This document shows, piece by piece, positions 8,901-18,408 of a stretch of 64,000 bases of DNA. Origin of the DNA: Microglena sp. YARC (taxonomy: Eukaryota > Chlorophyta > Chlorophyceae > Chlamydomonadales > Chlamydomonadaceae); the NCBI GenBank assembly GCA_022414725.1, contig CM039464.1:29513968-29577967 (forward strand), given 5' to 3'. A program made the position numbers and the translations under genes. The first letter of the stretch is position 1. The number at the start of each line of letters is the position of its first letter. The notes under the pieces are model-generated. The model was not told the origin of the DNA. It made no database searches and was given only the letters and a program-made list of their open reading frames with translations.

Positions 8901-11012
8901 ACCCGGGCCCCCACCCCACACCCAACCCAAGCCTCCGACCCCAAGCCCCAACCCAAACCCCACACCTGTAAGACAGTAGCGACTCTGACTCCATCCCCCA
9001 CTTCGCGGACAGCCGGCTGGATTCTCTTGCAATCGGAAAGCTTTGTCCTCGGTTTAATCTCAAATCTCCACTTTTAGCAGCATCCTGGAATGAGGGAAGA
9101 AAGTCCAGGTTCTGAAGTACGATATCGTATAAATTGTACATACATGTTTGTATATATTTGTCCTCGGTTCAATCTCAAATCTCCACTCCAAGCTGCATCC
9201 TGGAATGAGGGAAGAAATTTTGGGTTCTGAAGTACGATATAGTATACCGGTATGCACATACACACATAAATACATACATATATACAAATACACACATATA
9301 TACATACATATATACACACATACACACACACATACTTATCGGCATCCTGGAATGAGGTAAGGACATGTATATGTGTATTTGTATATGTACATGTATTTGT
9401 ATAAATATATATGTATATGTGTGTGTATGTGTGTACATATGTATATGTGTGTATGTATGTGTGTGTGTATGTATGTAAATGTGTGTGTATGTGTGTATAT
9501 ACAAAGGAGGGAAGAAAGTTCGGGTTCTGAACTACAATATCGTTTAAAGTGTATATATAGGGACATATTGCACGATATTTGGTATCATATCCTCTGTAAC
9601 CCCCTCCAATATTCCAGACACACGCCTACACACATTCACATACACACATTCAAACACACAGACACATGCCTGATCGCCGGAAGCAAAGCATAAGTCAGAA
9701 TTGGATCATATTCTCTGTAACCCCCTCCAACATTCCAGACACAAACATACACACATTCACATACACAAACATACACACACATACACACACCTGATCGCCA
9801 AGAGCAAAGCATAAGTCGGCATCGGATCAGATCCTCCGTAACCCCCTCCAACATTCACACACACACACATAAACACATTCACATACAAACACATATACAT
9901 ACACACACATACCTGATCGCCGGGAGTGAAGCAGAAGTCAGCATCGGATCAGATCCTCTGTAACCCCCTCCAACATTCACACACACACACACATAAACAC
10001 ACATTCACATACAAACACATATACATACACACACATACCTGATCGCCGGGAGCAAAGCAGAAGTCAGCATCAGATCAGATCCTCTGTAACCCCCTCTAAC
10101 ATCCACACACACACATAAACACATTCACATACACAAACATACACACACATACCTGATCGCCGGGAGTGAAGCAGAAATTATAATCAGATTGCTCCTCTGT
10201 AACCCCCTCCAACATTCACATACACATACATCCACACACGCATACACACACGTACATATACACAGATACCTGATCGCCGGGAGTAAAGCAGAAGTCAGAA
10301 TCGGATTGCTCCTCTGTTACCCCCTCCAGCATTCCAGACACTCCAGGTTGAAGGTTTGAAGATTGGTGAGCCAGAAAGCCGCGCATATTGAGACTGCTCG
10401 AGTTAGAATCTCTTGCCCCATCAGGGTGAAAGCTCCAGGTACCAGACCCTAGAGCCTGGGATTCATCTGTCCGGGTCCCAGTTGAGAGAAAGGCGTCAAG
10501 GGAGAAAAGGGGTTTGGGCAAGCTATGAAATGATAGCCCCATCACTTGGGGGGATCGCCCAAGGACCTGGGAGGAATGCCACAACCCCTGAGAGGATGAT
10601 GCCAGTGATTTGTGAGTCGTGCTCGAAGTGCTGGAGGTCGATTTCCTCGCGCACCCTATCGGGGCTATGCAAGCTGGGGAAAAACGGTTTCCCTCCCCTG
10701 ACCCCTCCAAATTAGCTATGAGGGCAGCTGCCCCCTGTGAGGGCTGGGGCGGGGCAACAATTGCAGATGCATCTTGCTGGGTGGTGGGTGACACCACCAA
10801 CTGGCTCTCTGGGTTGGTGGCGGGGAAACAAGTGATTGCTGCTTCTTGGGCAGCTGAAGCTGTAGCTGTAACTGTGGCTGTGGGCGTGGGTGTGGCCTGG
10901 GGGAGATGGGTTGGTATGGCATCTGTCTCCTTGGAGTGCTGCCAGCTGAATATGGCACAAGATGCTAGCACTGCTGTGAGCACCGCCAGGGTAGACAGGC
11001 TGCTAAGGGCAA
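2376..11012 (-). CDS. Membrane-anchored TKL-like protein kinase gene (partial, 5 exons)
   Basis: Exons in transcript order are 11012-10270, 9084-8966, 6774-6675, 5828-5691 and 2676-2376. Consecutive exons agree in codon phase (0/0, 2/1, 0/0, 0/0) and all have AG/GT borders. The product has one hydrophobic segment (about residues 1-23 of the first exon seen), a long Ser/Thr/Pro-rich cytoplasmic linker, then a kinase N-lobe: glycine loop IGRGAHGSVFLASW, catalytic lysine in KTVAVKVV, alphaC glutamate in KKKFMEGM and the HPNVV strand. This order is that of a receptor-like Ser/Thr/Tyr kinase that would phosphorylate proteins at the cytoplasmic face of a membrane; the substrate is unknown. A low-complexity insert follows HPNVVKTL, as often seen in algal TKLs. 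The C-lobe (HRD, DFG) must lie left of base 1. The extracellular part must lie upstream of 11012, because the first exon seen begins mid-codon. Family assignment is by motif only. Confidence 0.8.
2677..3957 (-). repeat. About ten copies of the alphaC-exon 3' splice site and exon start
   Basis: Units of about 110-170 bp each hold a (CCA/ACC)n polypyrimidine-like microsatellite, a CACAG or CCCAG acceptor, then CTCAGAGACCTGGACTC and the codons for LRDLDSNKKFIEGMM. The copies agree closely with the start of the real exon at 2676 and stop where the complete exon continues into HPNVV. The long open frame across them is a consequence of the repeat, not a His/Thr/Pro protein. Confidence 0.9.
3976..4178 (+). 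repeat. Dispersed ~200-bp element, copy 1
   Basis: This shares GCGTCGCC, AAAATTGGCGG, GCGAGTTAGTTACG, GACCGTTGGCTGACGTGTC and a terminal GGGGGCTCC..CCCCTTGAA..GGGGGCTCCGC block with 8010-8225. The G-run/C-run end can fold into a hairpin. No ORF or clear target-site duplication was seen, so it is an unclassified non-autonomous element. Confidence 0.65.
4179..4630. repeat. Higher-order tandem repeat, ~138-bp period
   Basis: Short words CAGTGCCAGTGCC, AGCCCGCCAAA and AACAGGGACACCC are arranged in an approximately 138-bp higher-order unit, about three times over. It directly abuts the dispersed element at 3976-4178. Open frames on both strands here are repeat artefacts. Confidence 0.85.
4790..5690 (-). 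repeat. 28-bp array grown from the glycine-loop exon donor
   Basis: About twenty units of GAATTGAATTGAAGTAACAC plus TGACCAGT on the plus strand. On the minus strand each reads AATTCACTGGTCAGTG, against AATTCACAGGTCAGTG at the real exon end (5691). The repeat is therefore exon end plus 5' splice site, with the exonic A two bases before the junction changed to T in nearly all copies. Longer diverged copies with TTGCTTGCAACACGTGATAA occupy 5400-5690. Confidence 0.85.
5691..5828 (-). CDS. Kinase gene exon: glycine loop and catalytic lysine
   Basis: The 138-bp, 46-codon exon is bounded by TGTTTACAG| and TTCACAG|GTCAGTG. It contains CIGRGAHGSVFLASW (GxGxxG glycine loop) and GKTVAVKVVQHD (VAxK lysine), the diagnostic N-lobe motifs of eukaryotic protein kinases. 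It ends REILNSQ, the loop before alphaC. Both ends are phase 0. Confidence 0.9.
5840..5955. repeat. AATA and ATCA microsatellites
   Basis: Runs of (AAAT)n followed by (CAAT)n lie about ten bases upstream, in transcript sense, of the acceptor of the glycine-loop exon. Confidence 0.9.
5956..6120. repeat. Two tandem copies of a dispersed element
   Basis: Two ~95-bp copies share TTATTACGAGGCGTGAGGTTGA and CACTGGGGNCAACCA. A third, inverted, copy lies near 51573-51640 (TGCCCCAGTGCAAGCATAGG..CATGCCTCGTAATAAGG). It is a dispersed repeat of unknown class. Confidence 0.6.
6150..6260. repeat. Dispersed repeat, copy 1 of 2
   Basis: It shares GGCCTCCTCCAGGGACAGC, TAGCTTTT and AGGGCCATT(C/T)AGGGC with 7855-7940. 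Function and class are unknown. Confidence 0.55.
6361..6655. repeat. Two-copy ~115-bp tandem and AGCAC/AGCAA microsatellite
   Basis: The block containing TTCTAACATTT, TATGTTGCATTG and CATGCAAGCAACAC occurs twice. It is followed by (CACAG)n and (CAAAG)n runs up to 6655, just downstream of the exon at 6675-6774 on the minus strand. Confidence 0.75.
6675..6774 (-). CDS. Kinase gene exon: region before the glycine loop
   Basis: The 100-bp exon lies between CTACCCGCAG and GTGCTTGC. It encodes PMDSMFNTEFAAHQKWETD followed by a segment ending ITQCIPEIK. It joins in phase 0 to VNKCIGRGAHG in the next exon, so it forms the strand leading into the kinase glycine loop. Confidence 0.8.
6830..7770. repeat. 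~33-bp tandem repeat with TAACATCATTTGTGACATTAAC core
   Basis: About 27 diverged copies of the core followed by TGATTAAATATA variants fill the intron between the exons at 6675 and 8966. No coding potential was seen. Confidence 0.9.
7776..7815 (-). repeat. Diverged copy of the 3' splice site of exon 6675-6774
   Basis: On the minus strand this reads CTACTTGCTGCCCGATGGAG and then AGCAT, against CTACCCGCAGCCCGATGGAC and AGCAT at the real acceptor. The ~33-bp array lies between the two copies, so the acceptor region appears to have been duplicated around it. Confidence 0.6.
7855..7940. repeat. Dispersed repeat, copy 2 of 2
   Basis: This is the second copy of the block described at 6150-6260, with GGGCCTCCTCCAGGGACAGC and AAGGGCCATTTAGGGC. 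Confidence 0.55.
8010..8225 (+). repeat. Dispersed ~200-bp element, copy 2
   Basis: Second copy of the element at 3976-4178, ending with the palindromic block GGGGGCTCCCGCCCCC and AAGAGGGGGCTCCGC. Both copies lie in introns of the same gene and in the same orientation, which may reflect segmental duplication rather than two transpositions. Confidence 0.65.
8505..8965 (-). repeat. Four donor-site copies of exon 8966-9084
   Basis: Blocks near 8510, 8622, 8724 and 8814 read, on the minus strand, GGAGTCAGGGTCGCACCAGC and CTTACAG|GTGTGGGT, matching the real exon end GGAGTCAGAGTCGCTACTGT and CTTACAG|GTGTGG. The copies keep a usable GT donor. Poly-C and CCCCACCC filler separates them. Confidence 0.8.
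8966..9084 (-). CDS. Kinase gene exon: juxtamembrane linker
   Basis: Borders are CATTCCAG|GATGCTGC and CTTACAG|GTGTGG. The 119 bp encode a polar linker starting DAAKSGDLRLNRGQ and ending SLLSY plus two bases. Entry phase 0 matches the previous exon and exit phase 2 matches the single leading base of the next, which would form YSPMDSMF across the junction. No domain is recognised. Confidence 0.75.
9085..9560 (-). repeat. Acceptor copies of exon 8966-9084 with CA/TA microsatellite
   Basis: A near-identical copy of the acceptor and first ~48 exon bases lies at about 9155-9215 (ATTCCAGGATGCAGC, then GATTTGAGATTGAACCGAGG). Shorter copies lie near 9349 and 9505. Between them are (CATA)n and (TGTA)n runs. 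Confidence 0.75.
9590..10269 (-). repeat. Five donor-site copies of the TM exon
   Basis: Blocks of ~120 bp (around 9667, 9789, 9911, 10037 and 10151, plus a partial near 9600) repeat, on the minus strand, GGAGGGGGTTACAGAGGA and CCCGGCGATCAGGTATGTGT. These are the last ~70 bases of the exon at 10270-11012 plus its 5' splice site. Most copies keep CAG|GTATGT, which is a stronger donor consensus than the native GTATCT. ACACAC microsatellite separates them. Confidence 0.85.
10270..11012 (-). CDS. Kinase gene exon: TM segment plus Ser/Pro linker
   Basis: The exon starts after an acceptor ending CTGCGCAG and ends at GATCAG|GTATCT. It encodes a strongly hydrophobic stretch (ALSSLSTLAVLTAVLASCA and a few more residues), then charged QHSKETD, then about 220 residues rich in Ser, Thr, Pro, Gln and Ala. 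A single-pass membrane anchor with a cytoplasmic linker is the simplest reading. The exon is open further upstream only because the acceptor-plus-TM block is repeated with a 117-bp (39-codon) period, so the true start could be any of several acceptor copies; I chose the innermost one. It begins with two bases of a split codon. Confidence 0.7.
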
Positions 11013-11470
11013 CTGCGCAGTGTGGAGATGGTGGGGTGAGAATGGGCCAGCTGAATATGGCACAGGATGCTAGCACTGCTGTGAGCACTGCCGGGCTAGT
11101 CAGGCTGCTCAGGGCAACTGTGGAGTGTGGAGATGGTGGGGTGAGAATGGGCCAGCTGAATATGGCACAGGATGCTAGCACTGCTGTGAGAACTGCCGGG
11201 CTAGTCAGGCTGCTCAGGGCAACTGCGGAGTGTGGAGATGGTGGGGTGAGAATGGGCCAGCTGAATATGGCACAGGATGCTAGCACTGCTGTGAGCACCG
11301 CCAGTGTAGACAGGCTGCTAAGGGCAACTGCGCAGTGTGGAGATGGTGGGGTGAGAATGGGCCAGCTGAATATGGCACAGGATGCTAGCACTGCTGTGAG
11401 CACTGCCAGGCTAGTCGGGCTGCTCAGGGCAACTGCGGAGTGTAGAGATGGTGGGGTGAGAATGAGCCAG
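11013..11470 (-). repeat. 117-bp acceptor plus TM-segment repeat
   Basis: Four or five units each contain a pyrimidine-rich ATTCTCACCCCACCATCTCC, an acceptor CACT(C/G)C(G/A)CAG, and the start of the TM exon (GCAGTGCTAGCATC..TTCAGCTGG). Because 117 is a multiple of three and no stop arises, they extend the exon as one open frame. They could encode repeated hydrophobic segments if not spliced out. Confidence 0.8.
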
Positions 11471-11499
11471 CGAAGGATGGCATAGGATACCTAGACACC

Positions 11500-12285
11500 T
11501 GAAAATCCTGAATATGCTGAAAGGTCATCCTCATATCCTGAATATGCTGAACATCCTGAATATCCTTAAAGGTTGTCCACCTATCCTGAACATCCTGAAT
11601 ATCCTTTAGGGTTGTCCACCTATCCTAAATATCCTATAAGGTTGTCCACCTATCCTGACCATCCTGAATATCCTGAACATCTTGAATATCCTTTAAGGTT
11701 GTCCACCTATCCTGAACATCCTGAATATCCTTTAAGGTTGTCCACCTATCCTGAACATCCTGGATATCCTTTATGTGTATCCACCTCTCCCTAATATCCT
11801 GAAAGGTTGTCCTCATATCCTGAATATCCTGAAAGGTTATCCACATATCCCGAATATCCTGAACATCCTGAATATCCTGAATATCCTGAAAGTGCATCCA
11901 CCTATCCTGAATATCCTGAAAGTGTATCCACCTATCCTGAATATCCTGAAAGTGTATCCACCTATCCTGATTATCCTGAAAGGTTGGCCTCATACCCTGA
12001 ATATCCTGAATATCCTGAAAAGTTGGCCTCATACCCTGAATATCCTGAATATCCTGAAAGGTTGGCCTCATATCTTGAGTATCCTGAATATCCTGAAAGG
12101 TTGGCCTCATATCTTGAATATCCTGAATATCCTGAAAGGTTGGCCTCATATCCTGAATATCCTGAAAGGTTGGCCTCATATTCTAAGTATCCTGAAAGTT
12201 TGGCCTCATATCCTGAATATCCTGAAAGGCTGGCCTCATATCCTGAAAGTATATCCTCCTATCCCGAATATCCTCGAATGTGATC
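11500..12285. repeat. TATCCTGAA minisatellite
   Basis: Multiples of a 9-12 bp word (CCTGAATATCCTGAACATCC) are grouped into ~45-bp units with GTTGTCCACCTATCCTGA or GTTGGCCTCATATCCTGA. All frames are open (SYPEYPE, QDIQDMRPTF), but composition and period mark this as a satellite rather than coding sequence. Confidence 0.85.
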
Positions 12286-12289
12286 AAAC

Positions 12290-12647
12290 ATGTGGTCTAT
12301 CATGACATGAGGCACTCACATGAGGACAAACATGAGGGTCTCCATTATTTATGTTAATAACATGAGGACAAACATGTGGTCTATCGGGACATGTGGCACT
12401 CAGATGTGGACAAACATTATGACCTGCACTATATATGTAAAGAACAGGATGACAAACAATGTGGAATATCATAACATGTGGCACTCACATGTGGACATAC
12501 ATGATGCCCTTCATTATGTATGTAACAAACATAAGGACCAACATGTGGACAGTGACACCGGGAGGTGTGTGTGTGGGGGGGGGTGGGGGGGTCATGCCTG
12601 CATGTAGACAGTGACACCGGGAGGCGTGTGTGTTTGTTTGTGTGTGT

Positions 12648-12678
<31 letters not shown>

Positions 12679-12710
12679 GTGGGGGAGGGTGGGGGGGGGT
12701 CATGCCTTCA
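12290..12710. repeat. ACATGTGG-rich tandem repeat and TG/G microsatellite
   Basis: Roughly 115-bp units with GGACAAACATGTGG and GACATGTGGCACTCA are repeated three times, followed by (TG)n and poly-G. No gene was seen. Confidence 0.75.
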
Positions 12711-13719
12711 ATGTGGACTGACATGTTGACTATCGCGACATGTGCATCGCCTGATGGCAGGTCTAGCAAATGGATATTTAATGAAGTATGACCTACCGAT
12801 GATACCTGTGCATTAGCCTATCTGGCAAATCTATCTGGCAATCCCTAGGCTGCGAGAAAAAACATGCTGCTGAACCTAGATAGGTATCTGCTTTAGCTTG
12901 AAATCGAGAAGCATTATTTCTCACTGCTGTGTGTTTTCGGGTTGCTTTCTGTGGCTGGATAGCACTTGGTCCTGTTCTGTTATTATTCTTGCATTTCTGC
13001 ACTTATAGTCTGTCGATGATCTGCACATCCATCCTACCGAGTGTTCTGTACCACTTGCCTGCCAATGATATGTCACTCCATGTAATTATTGTCTTTCTGT
13101 CATTCTTGTCTGTCTAAGATCTGCCCATCGCACTTACCCCAAAGAACGTAATCTGCTACCGAAGAGGAGGTCGAGTCGGAAACAAGATCTTCCTGCACCA
13201 TGGGATCTTATCGGGCTTGGAGGGCCGTCTTGAAAGCAACTAGAGTACGGTGGCGCGGATTTCAATCAGCTGGTTCTCGATCACCGGCATGATGGAATGA
13301 TCACAGGTAGGCTCGCGTAAATCGAACATGAAACTAATCGCATGCATCGGCTGGAAGAGAAAGCAAACAGAACGCCAAATCGGCGTGACTGAAGGAAGCT
13401 ATCCGTATATGCTATGAGAGGAGGCTATGGGGGGCGGAAGGGAGTGGTGGGAGGTGGTGGTGCTGGCTGAGGCGCGCAGAACAGGGTAGAGAGAAGAAAT
13501 AGCCTAGTATAATAGGTAGCTGGACACAAAAAGTGTTCCAGACCAGAGTGTTTGTTCATGAGCGTATCTGGTTGGAGTCGAGCTTGCATCCTTGCAGGTT
13601 TCCTTCTTATCCTACTAACGCTAACGGTTCGATGGAGTACACATGGAGGACGCAAGCGCAAGCTTGGAAAAGGGGGTCCAGCCGGGTCCAGCCGGTGGTT
13701 ACACTTACTCACTCCAAGC
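12711..13719. other. Unique sequence, no supported gene
   Basis: This stretch is not obviously repetitive. Short open frames exist on both strands but show no recognisable domain and no pair of splice sites with consistent phase. It could hold 5' exons of the minus-strand kinase gene; I cannot define them. Confidence 0.3.
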
Positions 13720-14189
13720 CCAACAGCTCGGCAAACCAGATACTCTCGCAGCGCTTGGCAGGGTGTCTGAAACTCCGTTTGAAAATTCGCTGGCGCAGGC
13801 GCTGGCGACCGCGACCGAGGGCTAGGGGGGAGATATTCGCAACCTCCAAACTTGACAAGTAGCAGCTCGCAGTCTCTTTTGAAAATGGCTGCTGCAGCAG
13901 TCTAACAGTGATCTACAAGCCTCGTTCCCAGCCTCGTTTAGGATGGCGCGCCCCAAGTTCTCTGCCTGAAACGATGATTTGAGCACGTCCGCAGCGTGAC
14001 AGGCAGGGCTCCATTCAAATTGTAAGGGCGCAGGAACATTGTAGACAACGGTAAACAGCTTTGGCGACAGGTTGGACAAACTTGTGGGCAGGGTGCCTGG
14101 AGGAGCAAAGGTTTGTTACCACATCTTCTTTGCGCTGACCCATGAAGTATCTTGGATAGATGGGAAGAGTCAGTGTGTGAGGGTGCCTT

Positions 14190-15080
14190 GTAGCATGGAT
14201 GAATGGGTGGGTTCAGGGGCTCTGATGGTGCCTTGTAGCATGCATGGATGCGTAGTTTTTGTGATAGTTTGTGTGAGGGTGCCTTGTAGCATGGATGTAT
14301 GGGTAGGGGGAGGGGCTTTGTTGGTGCCTTTTAGCATGGATACATGGGTAGGGGGAGGGACTGTGATGGTGCCTTGTAGCATGAATGGATGGCTAGGGGG
14401 AGGAGCTGTGATGGTGCCTTGTAGCATGCATGGGGGGTGAGGGTGAGGGGGTGGGTGTGTATGCCTTGTAGCATGTACTGATTGTTAGGGTGTGCGGGTG
14501 AGGGTGTGTTTGAGCATGCCTTGTAGCATGCATGGATGGGTAGGGTGTGTGTTTGAGGGTGTGGGTGAGGAAACCTTGTAGCATGCATGGAGGGGTAGGG
14601 TGTGGGTGTGGGTGAAGATGTGTTGTAGCATAAATGGATGGTTAGGGAGGGGGGGGGGGGGGGGGGGGGGGGGGAGGGTGTGAGTGAGGATGTCTTGTAG
14701 CATGGATGGATGTGTGGGGGGTGGAGCTGCGCTGATGCGAGGGTGGGTGAAGATGCGTTGTAGCATGCATGGATTTCCATCGATGGGTAGGGTGTGGGGC
14801 TCTGAGGGTGTGAGTGAGCATGTCTTGTAGCATGGATGGATGGGTAGGGGGTGGGGCTGTGCGGGTGTGGACGAAGGTGCGTTGTAGCATGCATGGATGG
14901 GTATGGTGGGGGAGGCTGGGGGGGAGAATGTCTTGTAGCATGGATGGATGTGCAGAGGGTGGGGCTGTGCCGGTGCGGGTGAAGATGCGTTGTAGCATGC
15001 ATGTATGGGTGGGGGGTGGGGCTGTGAGAATGTGGATGGAGATGTTTTTTTACCATGCATGGATGGGTAGGGGGTGGGGC
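14190..15080. repeat. CATGCATGG/GGGGCTGTGAGGGTG tandem repeat (left arm)
   Basis: Units of 45-80 bp carry TTGTAGCATGCATGGATGGG and GGGGTGGGGCTGTGAGGGTG. The GGTGGGGCTGTGAGGGT part matches the acceptor of the YPTPEF exon in the right arm (GGGCTGTGAG|GGTATATATCC), so this too looks like an acceptor-derived array. The right arm carries the same array at 17920-18660. Confidence 0.7.
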
Positions 15081-15093
15081 TGTGGGAGTATAT

Positions 15094-15252
15094 ATCCAAC
15101 TCCTGAGTTTTTGACCAAGAATACGACGCTGCCCATCACATCTGCCTTCTGGAGAACTTATGTTGACGGGAATCATGCAATGTGTGAATATAAACTTCTT
15201 GATGCATTGCTCCAAGATGTGTGTAAGGCGCTTGTGGCCAAAGCAGGCATTA
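15094..15252 (+). pseudogene. Truncated copy of the YPTPEF exon (left arm)
   Basis: The plus strand reads YPTPEFLTKNTTLPITSAF, then WRTYVDGNHAMCEYKLLDAL and LQDVCKALVAKAG, close to the intact exon on the opposite strand at 17664-17900. After AKAG the two diverge: this arm lacks about 130 bp including the C-terminal part and the donor GTGAGT, and runs to a stop shortly after. It is best read as a broken duplicate. Confidence 0.55.
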
Positions 15253-15450
15253 CCATGGCTATGCCGTTGTACTGGGGTACTACAATGGATGTGTAGGTAG
15301 TGGCAGGGTCCTCCCGTGGCTTTACGGTTCATTAAATTATTATTGTGCATATCGCCGTGTCTGTATATGTGGGTAGTGGTGGGGCACAACCATGACTGTG
15401 TGGATTACACCACCACCACAGACCCCCTCCGCTCCTCCTAATCTCACAAT

Positions 15451-17419
15451 AAAACCAGAAGTATATGTGTACGGCACTTAACAAAACAAATCATGGGATT
15501 CATGGCTGTTTGAAAGAAATGTCGAAACTGGGTTTAAAGAAATGGTGGGGATGGAATGCATACAATCAGAAATACTGGAACTTGTTCATAGAAATATCGG
15601 TACCCCATATGATGTATGGAATTATGGGACGAACAAGGTACTGCCGTTCACTATCTTGCTGACACAATGATCCAGCCTTGAAAACAAATCCTATCAGCTC
15701 AAGCTAGTTTATTACCAGAGTGCCCAATTTGGTACCCAAGTTTACGTAGATGAAGGAGATACCCAAGTTGATTTAGATAATTGCCCCGGGCTGGATTAAA
15801 GATGAAACACTATAGTTCATATAGATATCTGGAGGATGGCAATCGACAAACATCTGGTACCCCGTCCAAAAAGTTGGAAAAGTCAAAAAGGGGGGGGGCG
15901 GGGGGCGGACTCTGCCAATTTAGATAAAACCTAGCCTATGTTGTGGCAAATCTTCTCCTTCAGTTCCCTGCATTTTTAAAACCCTGAGAATGTTAGTGGA
16001 ATGTTTTTAAACACGGCCTGAACACGATAACAAATTATTCGAGTATGCAACCTAGATATCTCAATATTTTAGCTTCCAGGAGCCTCCTTATAGTTCCTTT
16101 CCTTCCTTCAATATCCTGTACAACTAACTTTCACAGTTTTGGCATGGAAACTGCAAGGTGCGCCAGCTCGCTTTAGTTTGGGCTGAACTGCCAGCCAGGG
16201 GAGCTGCCTAGAAGCCTGAGGCCACTCCACAGCCTTCCAACCTCGGCAAATAGTTTGATGGGGCTCAGCACTTGCAGTTGCATCATCTCCATCAAGGGGC
16301 TTTGTGTGGGGCTCAGCACTTGCAGTCGCATCATCTCCATCAAGGGGCTGTGCTTGGGGCTCAGCACTTGCAATTGCATCATCTCCATCAAGGGGCTGCA
16401 GCTGTGGCTGCAGCTGTGGCTGAGCTGGTTTGACTCCAAAGAACTGGCTGATTTTCAGCTGTCCAAGAAGGGGTTCAAGGGCTTTGTAAATAAAGCAAGA
16501 TGCTCTGTGCCTCTCAACATCATCATCAGCTGTCCAGAACTTCCCACACTGACATGCAGGGATTTTCTATTGGAAGTATCCATGCCGAACTCGAACCAGG
16601 ATAAGCCAGAGATCACCAGTGAAACAAGGTTTCGAAATCGAAATCGAAATCGAACTTGAATTACATAGCAGGTGTCTGAAAACTACAGAATCAGCACGCT
16701 TGCATCGAGAAGAAGTCGTTGCACTTATCCAGAGGCGAAATGGAGCAATGAGAAAAAAGTTAGGAAAAAGGGGGCCGGGAGGGGGGGGAGGGGGGGGGGT
16801 ACCCTGCCCTGAAGTCCTCAGAATGGCACCAGACCCGGGGGTATCGATAGATCACGTGATCCCCTAACGGAAACAACTTACCGATACCCTGACATGGACC
16901 GTGCCTGACTTTTTATGGCTCCTTTCATCCTCCTGCAGATATCATTAATTCTTTACATGCCTCAGAGAGGCTGGTTAACTGAAATATTGAAATACCCAAG
17001 CTGTTTTACACAAATACAAACGGGGTACGGTTGCTGAGTTATTTTGTTCTTACAGTCCTAGGGTAGGCCAAAACGGTTTACTGAGAATCCGAAGTGGCCT
17101 GGCTGATTTAAAGAAATACCGAGACTATTTAAAGAATAGCCCAAACTGGTTTATGGAAATATCAGAGTTGGTTGATTGGTTTACATATACTAACTTGCCA
17201 AAACAAGTCCATGCCATCGTCATGGAAATCAACCACCAAGAAAGGAAGGATTAGATATTTCCACCGTGCAATCATGGTATCCACAAATCAATCAACACCT
17301 CCCCAAATCCTCAAGAAGGAGGGTCAAAATCAACCTATACCCACCCACACCAATCTAGGCCTTGTAGACACACCCATACACACGACCACACAACCAAAAC
17401 AAAACGTTGTGATATTAGG
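15451..17419. other. Spacer between inverted arms; 48-bp triple repeat at 16262-16395
   Basis: The spacer is mostly unique sequence. A 48-bp unit with GGGCTCAGCACTTGCA and CATCATCTCCATCAAGGGGC occurs three times near 16262-16395. A plus-strand open frame (16255-16659) runs through it and onward into DFQLSKKGFKGFVNKARC, but I recognise no domain and no start or splice context, so I do not call a gene. Confidence 0.4.
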
Positions 17420-18366
17420 AGTGGAGGGGGTCTGTGGTCGTGGTGTAATCCACACGGTCATGGGTGTGCCCCACCACCACCCACACAGCCACACATACAG
17501 ACGCGGCGATGTGCACAATAATAAACCATACAGCCACAGGAGGACCCTGCCACTACCTGCACATCCATGGTAGAGCCGCAGGACTCCAGACCCCAGCACC
17601 CATGGCCATGGCAGTGCCCCACGACCACCCACACCTCCACTATAGCGCCCTACCACCACTCACATAGCCGTTAGAGACAGATTCAGCCTCAGAGCCAGAG
17701 GATCCAATATAGCAAGTCACTTGTAGTTGCTGTTCCATGCCTGCTTTGGCCACAAGCGTCTTATTCACATCTTTGAGCAATGCATCAAGAAGTTTGTAAT
17801 CGTACATTGCATGATTCCCGTCAACATAAGTTCTCCAGAAGGCAAATGTGAAGGGCAGCGTCGTATTCTTGATCCAAAACTCAGGAGTTGGATATATACC
17901 CTCACAGCCCCACCCCCTACCCATCCATGCATGGTACAACGCATCTTCATCCATATTCTCACAGCCCCACCCCCTTTCCATCCAGGCATGCTACAACGCA
18001 TCTTCACCCCCACCCGTACAGCCCCACCCCCTACACATCCATCCACGCTACAAGACATCATCACCCCAAGCCTCCCTCCCCCATACCCATCCATACATGC
18101 TACAACGCATCTTCACCCCCACCCGCACAGCCCCACCCCTTACACATCCATGCATGGTACAAGACATGCTCACTCACACCCTCACAGCCCCACCCCTTAC
18201 CCATTCATTCTTACTAAAACGCATCTTCATCCACACCCTCACAGTCCCACCCCCTACCCATCCATGCATGCTACAACGCATCTTCACCCCCCACCCCCAC
18301 CCGCACAGCCCCACCCCCAACACATCCATCCATGCTACAAGACATCCTCACTCACACCCTCACAGC

Positions 18367-18408
<42 letters not shown>

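Larger units (their letters stand above)
13720..15450 (+). repeat. Inverted repeat, left arm (~1.7 kb)
   Basis: Reverse-complement similarity to 17420-19103 runs from AACAGCTCGGCAAACCAGAT at one end to the GGATTACACCACC/ACAGACCCCCTCC block at the other. It includes CTGGCGACCGCGACCGAGGG, GGTAAACAGCTTTGGCGACA, a CATGCATGG-rich tandem repeat and an exon-like block at 15094-15252. The arms differ by many substitutions and a ~130-bp deletion in this arm, so the duplication is not recent. Confidence 0.85.

Noticed and set aside
11573..12283. Tyr/Pro/Glu repeat protein in the TATCCTGAA array
   Set aside because: Several frames on both strands are open; pure minisatellite composition.
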